Positions 17,305-26,313 of a DNA stretch of 64,000 nucleotides are shown piece by piece. The position numbers and the translations under genes were made by a program. How positions within the stretch are numbered: position 1 is the stretch's first letter; every line of letters starts with the position of its first letter. The stretch spans positions 477,046 to 541,045 of the forward strand of contig NZ_KE384490.1 in NCBI RefSeq assembly GCF_000426045.1, read 5' to 3'. The DNA is from Marmoricola sp. URHB0036. Lineage in GTDB: Bacteria > Actinomycetota > Actinomycetes > Propionibacteriales > Nocardioidaceae. Below the pieces are notes generated by a model. That model was not told the DNA's origin, searched no databases, and worked only from the letters and a program-made list of their open reading frames with translations.

Positions 17305-18157
17305 GCTGCCCGAGGTCGAGGTCGTCCGGGTCGGCCTCGAGGCCCACGTCCTGGGCCGACCGATCGAGTCCGTCGAGGTCCTCCATCCCCGTCCGGTACG
17401 CCGTCACCTGGCCGGCGCCACGGACTTCGCAGCCCGGCTCACCGGACGCACGTTCACGGCCGCCCACCGGCGCGGCAAGTACCTGTGGGTCGCCCTCGAC
17501 AACGGCGACGCCCTTCTCGGTCACCTCGGCATGAGCGGCCAGATGCTGGTGCAGCCTCCCGGCGTACCCGACGAGCGCAACCTGCGGGTCCGCTTCCTGC
17601 TCGGTGGCGAGCCGCCGCTCGAGCTGCGGTTCGTCGACCAGCGGATGTTCGGAGGACTGTCGGTCTCCGAGGGCGGGGCCGAGCTGCCACCGGAGATCGC
17701 GCACATCGCGCGGGACCCGCTCGACGCCGGGTTCGACGACGAGGCCTTCGTACGCCGCGTGCGGCGCAGCCAGTCCGGGATCAAGCGCATCCTGCTCAAC
17801 CAGGCCGTCATCTCGGGCGTCGGCAACATCTACGCCGACGAGGGGCTCTGGCTGGCCCGGATCCACGGCGAGCGGCTCGGCTCGCGGCTGCGTCGGACCG
17901 ACGTGCAGCGTGTGCTCGCGGGCTGCCGCGAGGTGATGCTGTCCGCGCTCGGCCAGGGCGGCACCTCCTTCGACGCGCTCTACGTCAACGTCAACGGGCA
18001 GAGCGGCTACTTCGACCGTTCCCTGGAGGTCTACGGCCGCGAGGGGGAGCCCTGCAGCCGCTGCGGTACGCCGATCCGGCGGATCACGTTCATGAACCGT
18101 TCGTCCTACTTCTGCCCGGTCTGTCAGCCTGCTCCCCGGCTGCGCCGTACCCGGTAG
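17297..18157 (+). CDS. mutM: Formamidopyrimidine-DNA glycosylase
   Basis: Predicted 286-aa base-excision repair enzyme that removes oxidised purines and cuts the abasic site. The N-terminal catalytic MPELPEVE is intact (P2, E3), as are the lysine in HRRGKYLW, the helix-two-turn-helix around [15 protein letters not shown], and the C-terminal zinc finger CSRCGTPI to FCPVCQ. It is the last gene of the yceD operon. A G-rich tandem repeat follows 13 bp after the stop. Confidence 0.96.
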   Translation: MPELPEVEVVRVGLEAHVLGRPIESVEVLHPRPVRRHLAGATDFAARLTGRTFTAAHRRGKYLWVALDNGDALLGHLGMSGQMLVQPPGVPDERNLRVRFLLGGEPPLELRFVDQRMFGGLSVSEGGAELPPEIAHIARDPLDAGFDDEAFVRRVRRSQSGIKRILLNQAVISGVGNIYADEGLWLARIHGERLGSRLRRTDVQRVLAGCREVMLSALGQGGTSFDALYVNVNGQSGYFDRSLEVYGREGEPCSRCGTPIRRITFMNRSSYFCPVCQPAPRLRRTR

Positions 18158-18170
18158 CGGCCGGCCCACG

Positions 18171-18230
18171 GGCGGGGTCGGAGGCGGGGTCGCAGGCGGG
18201 GTCGGAGGCGGGGTCGGAGGCGGGGTGGCA
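18171..18230. repeat. Five tandem copies of a 12-bp G-rich unit
   Basis: Units GGCGGGGTCGGA, GGCGGGGTCGCA, GGCGGGGTCGGA, GGCGGGGTCGGA and GGCGGGGTGGCA run without gaps behind mutM. Each unit holds a GGGG run, eight bases apart. Confidence 0.9.
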
Positions 18231-18332
18231 GCCCGGCCCCAGCAGGACTTGATGAAGCCGTGACCTGCGTGAGACTCTTGTAGGCGGTCCAGACGGGCCC
18301 GTTCCCTCCTCGCTCCCTGGAAGGCAACATCT

Positions 18333-18542
18333 ATGGCCAAGGCGCTGCTCGGCTACTCCACAGGGTCCGACCCTCGAGTGATTTACCGCCTCTCGGCGGA
18401 GAACCGCATCCTCCGCCAGCGCGTCGCCGACCTGGAAGACATGACCCTTCGTCTCCAGACCGAGAACGACGCTCTTGCCGCACTTGCCACCGAGTCCGTC
18501 GACGAGGCCGTTGCCCGCGACGACTCCCTGGCCCGCACCTGA
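18333..18542 (+). CDS. Small coiled-coil protein, function unknown
   Basis: A 69-aa reading frame that looks real: ATG preceded by GGAAGG and codon use like its neighbours. Residues about 20-50 (LSAENRILRQRVADLEDM to LQTENDALAALA) show heptad spacing of Leu/Ile typical of a short coiled coil. There is no membrane segment or signal. I do not recognise a named family. It sits between mutM and an MFS transporter and is followed by two hairpins, so it is probably a single-gene transcript. Confidence 0.7.
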   Translation: MAKALLGYSTGSDPRVIYRLSAENRILRQRVADLEDMTLRLQTENDALAALATESVDEAVARDDSLART

Positions 18543-18547
18543 TACCG

Positions 18548-18594
18548 GCCCGCTGACCGCGGGCATCCCTTCGCCGGGCTCGACGAGACCCGGC
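18548..18594 (+). terminator. Two adjacent hairpins behind the small coiled-coil gene
   Basis: GCCCGC (18548-18553) pairs with GCGGGC (18559-18564), and GCCGGG (18573-18578) pairs with CCCGGC (18589-18594). No U-run follows, so this is a weak terminator call. Confidence 0.4.
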
Positions 18595-18655
18595 TGACGC
18601 AGGGTCCCGGCAATCGGTTTGCCGGTGTCCGACCGCTCTGCGAACATCGACCCCT

Positions 18656-19924
18656 GTGGTCGTCGGTGTGGTCGAGAGGGTGCTCCCCGCCCGTCTCGGC
18701 ACCCCGTTCCGGTGGCTGCTCGGGTCGAGCTGGGTGAGCAACATCGCCGACGGCCTGCAGGTGGCCGCCGGTCCGTTGCTGGTCGCCTCGGAGACCCACG
18801 ACCCGTTCCTGGTCGCGCTCGCGGCGGTGCTCCAGTACCTCCCCTTCCTGCTGTTCGGCCTGTTCGCCGGTGTCGTCGCCGACCGGGTCGACCGACGTCG
18901 GATGATCGTGGTCGCCGACCTGTGCCGGGTGGTGGTCGTGGCCGTGTTGGTCGGGACGGTCGTCTCGGGCCACGTCAACATCGCGGTCGTCCTGACGGCG
19001 ATGTTCCTGCTCGGCGTGGGGGAGACCTTCGCCGACACCACCACCTCGACCCTGCTGCCGATGATCGTCGCCAAGCGCGACCTCGGCGTCGCCAACGCGC
19101 GGCTGATCACCGGCATCGTCACCTTCAACCAGCTCGCCGGGCCTCCGGTCGGTGCCCTGTTGTTCGGGCTCGGTCGTGCCTACCCGTTCGCGGCCCAGTG
19201 CACCTGCCTGGCGCTCAGCGTGCTGCTGATGCTCAGGGTGCGTCTGCCGGCTCACGGCCGCGATCACACCGCCGAGCCCTCGACCATCCGCTCCGACATC
19301 GTCGAGGGCATCCGCTGGGTGTGGCGACATGCCGCCATCCGCACCCTCGTGCTGACGATCGTCACCTTCAACGTCACCTTCGGGGCGGCGTGGTCGGTGC
19401 TGGTGCTCTACTCGCTCGAACGGCTCGGCATGGGCGAGGTGGGCTTCGGCCTGCTCACCTCGGCGCTGGCCTGCGGTGGCCTCGTCGGCACGCTGTCCTT
19501 CGGCTGGCTGGAGCGACACATCAGCCTGGGCAACATCATGCGGGGCGGCCTGGTCATCGAGACCCTCACGCACCTGGTCCTGGCCGTGAACACCCTCCCG
19601 TCCGTCGCGCTCGTCGTGTTCTTCGTCTTCGGGGCACACGCCTTCGTGTGGGGCACGATCTCGACCACGGTCCGCCAGCGCGCCGTACCGACAGCGATGC
19701 AAGGGCGGGTCACCAGCGTCAACCTCATCGGCGTCACCGGCGGGATGGTGATCGGATCGGCCCTCGGGGGCGTCATCGCCAGCCACTGGGGCATCACCGC
19801 GCCGTTCTGGTTCGCCTTCGTGGGGTCCGCGATCTTCCTGGCGCTGATCTGGCGCCAGCTCGTCCACGTCGCCCACGCCGACGAGGAGCAGGTCGAGCAG
19901 GACCCCGCCACCGCCCCGGAGTGA
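18656..19924 (+). CDS. MFS transporter, likely exporter
   Basis: Predicted 422-aa membrane protein of the major facilitator superfamily, MFS_3/EntS-like subgroup. The N-terminal LLGSSWVSNIADGLQ, the loop-2/3 motif GVVADRVDRRRM (MFS motif A) and repeated hydrophobic helices support about 12 membrane spans. The C-terminal tail is acidic (HADEEQVEQD). The GTG at 18656 has no clear ribosome site and an in-frame GTG at 18668 is possible. Members of this subgroup export drugs or siderophores; nothing nearby hints at the substrate. Confidence 0.85.
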   Translation: MVVGVVERVLPARLGTPFRWLLGSSWVSNIADGLQVAAGPLLVASETHDPFLVALAAVLQYLPFLLFGLFAGVVADRVDRRRMIVVADLCRVVVVAVLVGTVVSGHVNIAVVLTAMFLLGVGETFADTTTSTLLPMIVAKRDLGVANARLITGIVTFNQLAGPPVGALLFGLGRAYPFAAQCTCLALSVLLMLRVRLPAHGRDHTAEPSTIRSDIVEGIRWVWRHAAIRTLVLTIVTFNVTFGAAWSVLVLYSLERLGMGEVGFGLLTSALACGGLVGTLSFGWLERHISLGNIMRGGLVIETLTHLVLAVNTLPSVALVVFFVFGAHAFVWGTISTTVRQRAVPTAMQGRVTSVNLIGVTGGMVIGSALGGVIASHWGITAPFWFAFVGSAIFLALIWRQLVHVAHADEEQVEQDPATAPE

Positions 19925-20114
19925 CCCCGGATCGCCCTCGGCATGCCTCCCCGAAATGCCCGCGATGGCTGGGTAGGGTCGGGGCGCTGACCCTTCCCCG
20001 TCGCAGCAACCAGGTCCGCCCGAGACCGCCCAGTGCAGCCTCGGGGAGGGCTGAGAGGATGCCGCGTCCAGCAACAGAGCACCGCAGACGCCGGCGACGC
20101 AGGGAGAGCAGACG

Positions 20115-23100
20115 TTGTACCTCAAGAGCCTCACGCTCAAGGGCTTCAAGTCCTTCGCCTCCTCCACGACGCTGCAGCTCGAGCCGGGGATCACCTGCAT
20201 CGTGGGCCCCAACGGGTCGGGCAAGTCCAACGTCGTGGACGCGCTCGCGTGGGTGATGGGTGAGCAGGGCGCCAAGTCGCTGCGCGGCGGCAAGATGGAG
20301 GACGTCATCTTCGCCGGTACGTCGGGTCGCCCCCCGCTGGGTCGCGCCGAGGTCCAGCTGACCATCGACAACACCGACGGTGCCCTGCCGATCGAGTACG
20401 CCGAGGTCACGATCAGCCGGACCATGTTCCGCAACGGGGGCTCGGAGTACGCCATCAACGGCAACCACTGCCGACTCCTCGACGTGCAGGAGCTGCTCAG
20501 CGACTCCGGCATCGGACGCGAGATGCACGTCATCGTCGGCCAGGGCCAGCTCGACTCGATCCTGCACGCCACCCCCGAGGACCGTCGAGGATTCATCGAG
20601 GAGGCGGCCGGCGTACTCAAGCACCGCAAGCGCAAGGAGAAGGCGCTGCGCAAGCTGGAGTCGACCGACGGCAACCTGACCCGGCTCGCCGACCTGCTCA
20701 GCGAGATCCGCCGCCAGCTCAAGCCGCTGGGGCGCCAGGCCGAGGTTGCCCGCAAGGCGCAGACCGTGCAGGCCGACGTACGTGACGCGCGGGCCCGGCT
20801 GATGGCCGACGACCTCGCCACCGCCAGCACGGCGCTGCAGCAGGAGCTCCAGGACGAGTCGATCCTGCTCGAGCGGCGCACGGAGGTGGAGCAGGCGCTG
20901 GCTGCCACCCGCGAGACCGAGGCGGCGCTCGAGGCCGCGTTGCGCGAGGATCTGCCCGCGCTGGCGCAGGCGCAGGAGACCTGGTTCGGGTTGTCGGGGC
21001 TGCGCGAGCGGCTGCGCGGGACGGCCGGCCTGGCCGCCGAGCGCGTGCGCAACGCCGCCTCGCAGCCTGAGGTGCCGGAGGGCCGCAACCCCGACGAGCT
21101 CGAGGCCGAGGCCGCCCGGGTGCGCGAGCAGGAGGACGAGATCCTCGCCGAGGTCGAGTCCAACCGGGCTGCTCTCGACGGCGCCGTGGGTGACCGCCAG
21201 GCCGCCGAGCAGGCCTTCGCCGAGGAGGAGCGCCGGGTGGCCGGGCTCCTGCGGGCCGCTGCCGACCGGCGCGAGGGGATGGCTCGCCTGCACGGCCAGG
21301 TCAACGGGCTGCGCAGCCGTGCCGCCGCGGCCGAGGAGGAGGTCGGTCGCCTGACCGACGCGCGGGCCGAAGCAGTCGCCCGCGCCGATCGTGCGCAGCA
21401 CGACTTCACCTCGCTGGAGTCCCGCGTGGCCGGGCTCGACGCCGGCGAGGAGGGCCTCGACTCCGAGCACGAGGCGGCCAGCTCGCTGCTCTCCGACATC
21501 GAGGACCGGCTCGCCAAGACCCGCGAGGAGCTCACCGCCGCCGAGCGGGAGCGCAGCTCGCTCAGTGCCCGCAAGGAGGCGCTCGAGCTCGGCCTCAACC
21601 GCAAGGACGGCGCAGGTGCGCTGCTGGCCGCGACCGACTCGGTCAGCGGGCTGCTGGGCTCGGTCGCCGCGCTGCTCAGCGTGCGCACCGGCTACGAGTC
21701 GGCCGTCGCCGCGGCCCTCGGGAGTGCGGCCGACGCGGTCGCGGTCCGCGACGTGGACGCGGCCATCGGCGCGATCGGGCACCTCAAGGACGACGACCTC
21801 GGTCGCGCGGGGATCCTGCTCGGCGGCGCACACCTGGACGACACCTCCTGGCCGGGCCTGCCCGCCGGGGCGGCGTACGCCATGGACGTGGTGGAGTGCC
21901 CCGCCGAGCTCCGGCCGGCCCTGGTCAGGCTGCTGTTCAAGGTCGCCGTGGTCGACGACCTGTCCGCGGCGCGGGCGTTGGTCGCCGACGCTCCCGACGT
22001 GACGGCCGTGACCCGCGACGGCGACCTCCTGGGCGCTCACTTCGCGGCCGGTGGCTCCTCGAGCCAGCCCAGCCTGATCGAGGTGCAGGCCGCGGTCGAC
22101 GAGGCGGCCGAACAACTCGCCACGGCCGCGCACACCCTGGAGCGGCTCACCTTCGACGCCTCCACGCTGGAGCGCGAGCGCGAGGAGGCCCGCCGCCGGG
22201 TCGACGTCGCCCTGGCCAAGCTGCACGAGTCCGACGCGACGCTGGCCGCCGTGGCCGAGGAGCTCGGTCAGTACGGCTCCCAGGCCCGCAACGCGCGGGC
22301 GGAGGCCGACCGTCTCGACCAGGCGATCCTGGCCGCGACCGAGGCGCGCGACCGTGACCTCCAGGGCCTGGCCGAGCTGGAGTCTCGCCTGGCCAGCGCC
22401 GAGGACGCACCCGACGAGGAGCCCGACACCGCGACCCGCGAGCGGCTGGGCGAGGAGTCCCGCGCCGCCCGGGCGACGGAGATGGAGGCGCGGCTGTCAC
22501 TGCGCACCACCGAGGAGCGGGCGCGGGCACTCCACGGTCGCGCCGACTCGCTGCTCAAGGCGGCCCAGGCTGAGCGCGACGCACGTGCAGCGGCGATCGC
22601 CCGCCGCGAACAGCTCCAGCGCGAGGGTCGGGTCGGTGAGGCCGTGGGTCGCGGGGTCGCCGTCGTACTCGCCCGCCTCGAGGAGTCGATCGCGTCGGCC
22701 TCCGCCGAGCGCACCCGGGTCGAGCAGAGCCGCACCGGTCGCGAGCAGGAGCTGCGCGAGGCCCGGGAGCGGATGCGCGACCTCGGTCGTGACCTCGACG
22801 AGCTGGTCAACACCGTGCACCGCGACGAGATGGCCCGCACCCAGCAGAAGATGCGGATCGAGCAGCTCGAGGAGCGGGCGCTCGAGGAGCTGGGTCTCGA
22901 CGCCGAGGCCCTGGTGGCGGAGTACGGCCCCGACCAGCTGGTCCCCTTCACCGGCGAGGTCGCCGAGGGCGAGGAGGTCCCGGCCCCGGTGGCCTTCGAC
23001 CGCGAGGAGCAGACCAAGCGGCTGCGCACCGCCGAGCGTGCTCTGGCCCAGCTGGGCCGGATCAACCCGCTCGCGCTCGAGGAGTTCTCGGCCCTGGAGG

Positions 23101-23660
23101 AGCGCCACAAGTTCCTCACCGAGCAGCTCGAGGACCTCAAGAGCACCCGTCGCGACCTGCTCGACATCGTGCGCGAGGTCGACGAGCGCGTCGAGCAGGT
23201 CTTCACCGAGGCGTACGCCGACGTCAGCGAGGCCTTCGACTCGACCTTCACCCGACTCTTCCCGGGCGGGGAGGGGCGACTGGTCCTGACCGACCCCGAC
23301 GACATGCTGAACACCGGCATCGAGGTCGAGGCGCGGCCTGCGGGCAAGAAGGTGAAGCGGCTCTCGCTGCTCTCCGGTGGCGAGCGCTCGCTCGTCGCAG
23401 TCGCGTTCCTGGTCTCGCTGTTCAAGGCCAGGCCCTCGCCGTTCTACATCCTCGACGAGGTCGAGGCCGCCCTCGACGACACCAACCTCGGCCGGCTGCT
23501 GGAGATCTACGAGGAGCTGCGCGAGAACTCCCAGCTGCTCGTCATCACCCACCAGAAGCGGACCATGGAGGTCGGCGACGCCCTCTACGGCGTCACCATG
23601 CGTGGCGACGGTGTCTCGGCCGTGATCAGCCAGCGGCTGCGCGAGGCCGAGCCGGCCTGA
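20115..23660 (+). CDS. smc: Chromosome segregation protein SMC
   Basis: Predicted 1181-aa condensin subunit that organises and segregates the chromosome with ScpA and ScpB (not in this window). Walker A GPNGSGKSN is at 31-39; a long coiled coil follows, interrupted by a hinge around 500-660 (LLGSVAALLSVRTGYE). The C-terminal signature LSGGERSLVAVAF and Walker B FYILDEVEAALDD complete the ATPase head. The start is TTG at 20115, with GGGAG upstream. The length is normal. A 42-bp palindrome begins 11 bases after the stop. Confidence 0.96.
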   Translation: MYLKSLTLKGFKSFASSTTLQLEPGITCIVGPNGSGKSNVVDALAWVMGEQGAKSLRGGKMEDVIFAGTSGRPPLGRAEVQLTIDNTDGALPIEYAEVTISRTMFRNGGSEYAINGNHCRLLDVQELLSDSGIGREMHVIVGQGQLDSILHATPEDRRGFIEEAAGVLKHRKRKEKALRKLESTDGNLTRLADLLSEIRRQLKPLGRQAEVARKAQTVQADVRDARARLMADDLATASTALQQELQDESILLERRTEVEQALAATRETEAALEAALREDLPALAQAQETWFGLSGLRERLRGTAGLAAERVRNAASQPEVPEGRNPDELEAEAARVREQEDEILAEVESNRAALDGAVGDRQAAEQAFAEEERRVAGLLRAAADRREGMARLHGQVNGLRSRAAAAEEEVGRLTDARAEAVARADRAQHDFTSLESRVAGLDAGEEGLDSEHEAASSLLSDIEDRLAKTREELTAAERERSSLSARKEALELGLNRKDGAGALLAATDSVSGLLGSVAALLSVRTGYESAVAAALGSAADAVAVRDVDAAIGAIGHLKDDDLGRAGILLGGAHLDDTSWPGLPAGAAYAMDVVECPAELRPALVRLLFKVAVVDDLSAARALVADAPDVTAVTRDGDLLGAHFAAGGSSSQPSLIEVQAAVDEAAEQLATAAHTLERLTFDASTLEREREEARRRVDVALAKLHESDATLAAVAEELGQYGSQARNARAEADRLDQAILAATEARDRDLQGLAELESRLASAEDAPDEEPDTATRERLGEESRAARATEMEARLSLRTTEERARALHGRADSLLKAAQAERDARAAAIARREQLQREGRVGEAVGRGVAVVLARLEESIASASAERTRVEQSRTGREQELREARERMRDLGRDLDELVNTVHRDEMARTQQKMRIEQLEERALEELGLDAEALVAEYGPDQLVPFTGEVAEGEEVPAPVAFDREEQTKRLRTAERALAQLGRINPLALEEFSALEERHKFLTEQLEDLKSTRRDLLDIVREVDERVEQVFTEAYADVSEAFDSTFTRLFPGGEGRLVLTDPDDMLNTGIEVEARPAGKKVKRLSLLSGGERSLVAVAFLVSLFKARPSPFYILDEVEAALDDTNLGRLLEIYEELRENSQLLVITHQKRTMEVGDALYGVTMRGDGVSAVISQRLREAEPA

Positions 23661-23670
23661 GTGCCCGGTG

Positions 23671-23712
23671 CGTCATACGAATCGTGGCCTCGAGGCCACG
23701 ATTCGTATGACG
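23671..23712. repeat. 42-bp palindromic repeat, copy B (perfect)
   Basis: A perfect 42-bp palindrome centred on CCTCGAGG (23688-23695), with ends CGTCATACGA and TCGTATGACG. It lies between the 3' ends of smc and the AHSA1-family gene. It differs from the copy at 57891 only in the central few bases. Confidence 0.92.
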
Positions 23713-23736
23713 TAGGCGCCCTGTCCGGGAGTCGGC

Positions 23737-24219
23737 TCATCCCGCGGAGGCGGTCAGGCGCTCGAGGTTGTCGAGCTCGTTGGTGCGGCCGGCGATGATG
23801 CGGTCGGTCCAGACCTGGTCGTGCAGGGGTTCGCACTCCATCACCACGTCGGTGCCGGTCGCGGTGCGCTGCAGGCTGACGACCGTCAGGTGGTCGTAGG
23901 GGGCGTGCCCGGGAACGAAGTCGATCAACGAGGTGTACGCCAACCGCGTCGGCTCGTCGACCTGGGTGAACTCCTTGTGGGAGTACGTCGACAGCGGCAT
24001 CCCGGCCTGCTCCATGAACGCGATCTGGTCGGCACCGGTGGCCGTCATGGTGTAGTCGAGGGCGCCGCCCGGCCGGAGGTCGAGCACGTCGACCGTGGTC
24101 TGGAACCCATCGGGTGCCCACCAGGCTCCGATGCCCTCGGGCGTGGTCCAGAGCTCCCAGATCCGCTCGGGCGGAACGCCGAGGCTGCGGCGGAGAGTGA
24201 TGTTCGTGTGGTCCTGCAT
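23737..24219 (-). CDS. SRPBCC / AHSA1-like domain protein
   Basis: Predicted 160-aa soluble protein of the START-like SRPBCC fold (AHSA1 group). The N-terminal pattern VPPERIWELWTTPEGIGAWW, the DLRPGG turn and a C-terminal helix (DRIIAGRTNELDNLERL) are typical. Such proteins bind hydrophobic ligands or act as stress-related co-factors; the exact role is unknown. The ATG at 24219 follows GGAGGAA. It diverges from the thioesterase gene by 78 bp. Confidence 0.85.
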   Translation of the reverse strand: MQDHTNITLRRSLGVPPERIWELWTTPEGIGAWWAPDGFQTTVDVLDLRPGGALDYTMTATGADQIAFMEQAGMPLSTYSHKEFTQVDEPTRLAYTSLIDFVPGHAPYDHLTVVSLQRTATGTDVVMECEPLHDQVWTDRIIAGRTNELDNLERLTASAG

Positions 24220-24297
24220 GGTTCCTCCTGGTGGTCACCGTGGGTGGGTTCACAGCAGGGACGGAGCCGTCTCCGGGTTCTCGACAGATGCGCCACA

Positions 24298-24768
24298 ATG
24301 ACGCCCGTGAGCGACCGACCCCCACGCCCCCGCCGCGAGGACTACGTCGTCTGGCGTCAGGCGACCACCCGCTGGGCCGACGACGACGTCTACGGACACA
24401 TGAACAACGCGGTCTACTTCGAGCTGATCGACACTGCGGTGAACGCTCATCTGGCCGAGGCGGTCGGCACCGACATCAGGACGCTGCCGGCGATCGGGGT
24501 GGTGGCCGAGGTCAGCTGTCGCTACTTCCGCGAGATCGGCTACCCCGAGCCCGTCGACCTGGGCATGGTCGTGGACAGGATCGGTACCTCCTCGGTCATC
24601 TACCGGGTCGGGCTGTTCCAGGGCGATCCGGAGGGAGCCGGGGCGCAGGCGGCTGCCGAGGGCAGGTTCGTGCACGTGTACGTCGACAACACCAGCGCGG
24701 AGGGGCGGTCCACCTGCCCGCTGCCCGACGAGGTACGGGCGGCCGTCGTACCCCTGCTGCGGGACTGA
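24298..24768 (+). CDS. Acyl-CoA thioesterase, 4HBT hotdog family
   Basis: Predicted 156-aa hotdog-fold enzyme that hydrolyses acyl-CoA thioesters. WADDDVYGHMNNAVY (26-40) matches the catalytic segment of 4-hydroxybenzoyl-CoA-thioesterase-type enzymes, and SCRYFREIGYPEPV the next strand. The ATG at 24298 lacks a strong ribosome site; GTG at 24307 is an alternative start three codons later. Substrate unknown. Confidence 0.85.
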   Translation: MTPVSDRPPRPRREDYVVWRQATTRWADDDVYGHMNNAVYFELIDTAVNAHLAEAVGTDIRTLPAIGVVAEVSCRYFREIGYPEPVDLGMVVDRIGTSSVIYRVGLFQGDPEGAGAQAAAEGRFVHVYVDNTSAEGRSTCPLPDEVRAAVVPLLRD

Positions 24769-24823
24769 CCTCACCTCCGTGTGAGGATCGTCGGGCCCGA
24801 CATTCCCCGACGAAGGAGCCCTC

Positions 24824-25045
24824 ATGGGAGCCATCGTGGTCGTGCTGCTGCTCGCACTCGTGCTCGCTGCAGCGGTCATGTTGTACGTCGCCTATCCCTA
24901 CCGTGGTCAGCAGACCCCGGTCACGCCCCTGCTCGGTGAGGCCATGCGCCGCGGCGTCGATGCGCTGCCGACGGTGGACCCCGAACCGGCTTCGGCCGAG
25001 GACGTCTCCATCGCACCTCGTGCACGGGTGGACTCCCACCGCTGA
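24824..25045 (+). CDS. Small single-pass membrane protein, function unknown
   Basis: A 73-aa frame with AAGGAG upstream of its ATG. Residues 3-24 form one hydrophobic helix (AIVVVLLLALVLAAAVMLYV), followed by YPYRGQQTPVTPLLGEAMRR and an acidic tail. No signal-cleavage site is obvious, so it is probably a membrane anchor with a cytosolic tail. It lies 34 bp before ftsY, which also begins with a membrane helix, and may be co-transcribed. I do not recognise a family. Confidence 0.7.
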   Translation: MGAIVVVLLLALVLAAAVMLYVAYPYRGQQTPVTPLLGEAMRRGVDALPTVDPEPASAEDVSIAPRARVDSHR

Positions 25046-25079
25046 GCCTCGCCCGCCGGGCGTTTGATTGGATCGACGC

Positions 25080-26207
25080 ATGACCGTCTTCGTCATCCTC
25101 GTGATCGCCATCCTGGTGATCGGCCTCGTCGTCGGGCTGGTCGCCCTCGTCAACGGTCGCAAGCAGCCACCGCGACCGGTCCCGCCGTCCGCCCCAACCG
25201 GCACCATCACCGCCGAACCGCCGGCCGAGGCGCCGGAGGCACCCGCGGAACCTCAGTCGCCGGTCACCACCCTCGAGCGTCCCGAAGGTACGGCGAGCCG
25301 GCTGGTCCGGCTGCGCCAGCGACTCGCGCGCTCACAAGGCGGCCTCGGACGCGGACTGCTCAAGCTGCTCTCCCGCGAACGGCTCGACGAGGACACCTGG
25401 GAGGAGATCGAGGACACCCTCATCACCGCCGACGTCGGTGTCGCGCCGACCCAGGAGCTGGTCGAGAGGCTGCGCACCCGCCTGCGGGTCGAGGGTGCCG
25501 GCGAGGCCAGCGCCTCGACCATCCTCCGCGAGGAGCTGCTCGCTCTCGTCGACCCGTCGATGGACCGGCGGATCGCGGTCACCGGCGCCGACGGCAAGCC
25601 TGGCGTGGTGCTCGTCGTGGGCGTCAACGGCTCCGGCAAGACCACCTCGGTCGGCAAGCTGGCCCGCGTGCTGGTGGCACAGGACAAGACCGTCGTGCTC
25701 GGCGCGGCCGACACCTTCCGCGCGGCCGCCACCGAACAGCTCGCCACCTGGGGGGAGCGGGTCGGGGTCGACGTCGTCACCGGGCCCGAGGGCAGTGACC
25801 CGGCCAGCGTCGCCTTCGAGTCGGTGCGCGTCGGGGTGGAGCGTGGGGTCGACGTGGTGGTGGTCGACACGGCTGGCCGCCTGCAGAACAAGGCCGGCCT
25901 GATGGACGAGCTCGGCAAGGTCAAGCGAGTCGTGGAGCGGCATGCCCCGGTCACCGAGGTGCTGCTGGTGCTCGATGCCACGACCGGTCAGAACGGTCTG
26001 GTGCAAGCCCGGGTGTTCCGCGAGGTCGTCGACGTCTCGGGCATCGTGCTCACCAAGCTCGACGGCTCGGCCAAGGGCGGCATCGTGGTCGCCGTACAGC
26101 GCGAGCTCGGCGTACCGGTGAAGCTGGTGGGGTTGGGCGAGGGTCCGGACGACCTGGCGCCGTTCGACCCCGAGGCGTTCGTGGACGCCCTGCTCGACCA
26201 GGGCTAG
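25080..26207 (+). CDS. ftsY: Signal recognition particle receptor FtsY
   Basis: Predicted 375-aa SRP-GTPase that docks SRP-bound ribosomes at the membrane. The N-terminus is a membrane helix (about 3-24), as usual in actinobacterial FtsY, followed by a Pro/Ala/Glu linker. The NG domain holds GVNGSGKTTSVGK, ADTFRAAATEQL, DTAGRLQNK and TKLDGSAKGG. The ATG at 25080 is chosen over a TTG four codons earlier. Its partner ffh lies 6.8 kb downstream, and both genes are followed by the same 87-bp repeat element. Confidence 0.95.
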   Translation: MTVFVILVIAILVIGLVVGLVALVNGRKQPPRPVPPSAPTGTITAEPPAEAPEAPAEPQSPVTTLERPEGTASRLVRLRQRLARSQGGLGRGLLKLLSRERLDEDTWEEIEDTLITADVGVAPTQELVERLRTRLRVEGAGEASASTILREELLALVDPSMDRRIAVTGADGKPGVVLVVGVNGSGKTTSVGKLARVLVAQDKTVVLGAADTFRAAATEQLATWGERVGVDVVTGPEGSDPASVAFESVRVGVERGVDVVVVDTAGRLQNKAGLMDELGKVKRVVERHAPVTEVLLVLDATTGQNGLVQARVFREVVDVSGIVLTKLDGSAKGGIVVAVQRELGVPVKLVGLGEGPDDLAPFDPEAFVDALLDQG

Positions 26208-26213
26208 CGGCAG

Positions 26214-26300
26214 TTTGGCCGGGCGCCCGGCCAAATGTTCACTGGAGGGCTGAAATTTCACCTCTCCACTGCATGTTCAGCCGGGCGCCCGGCCAAACCG
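26214..26300. repeat. 87-bp composite palindromic element, copy 1 (behind ftsY)
   Basis: Three inverted repeats in a row: a perfect 22-bp palindrome TTTGGCCGGGC/GCCCGGCCAAA (26214-26235), an imperfect hairpin around TGAAATTTCA (26240-26271), and a second GGGCGCCC-centred palindrome ending GGCCAAACCG (26275-26300). It aligns without gaps to 34565-34651, with 71 of 87 bases identical by hand count. It lies between the stops of ftsY and the convergent TetR gene, so it may also act as a two-way terminator. Confidence 0.88.
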
Positions 26301-26313
26301 CCATTGGCTCAGC

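Noticed and set aside
18171-18230. CRISPR-like array
   Set aside because: The 12-bp units are contiguous with no spacers, and there are no cas genes.
18383-21688. An 1101-codon frame opposite the MFS transporter and smc
   Set aside because: Ser/Arg-rich antisense shadow of strongly supported genes, with no ribosome site or domain.
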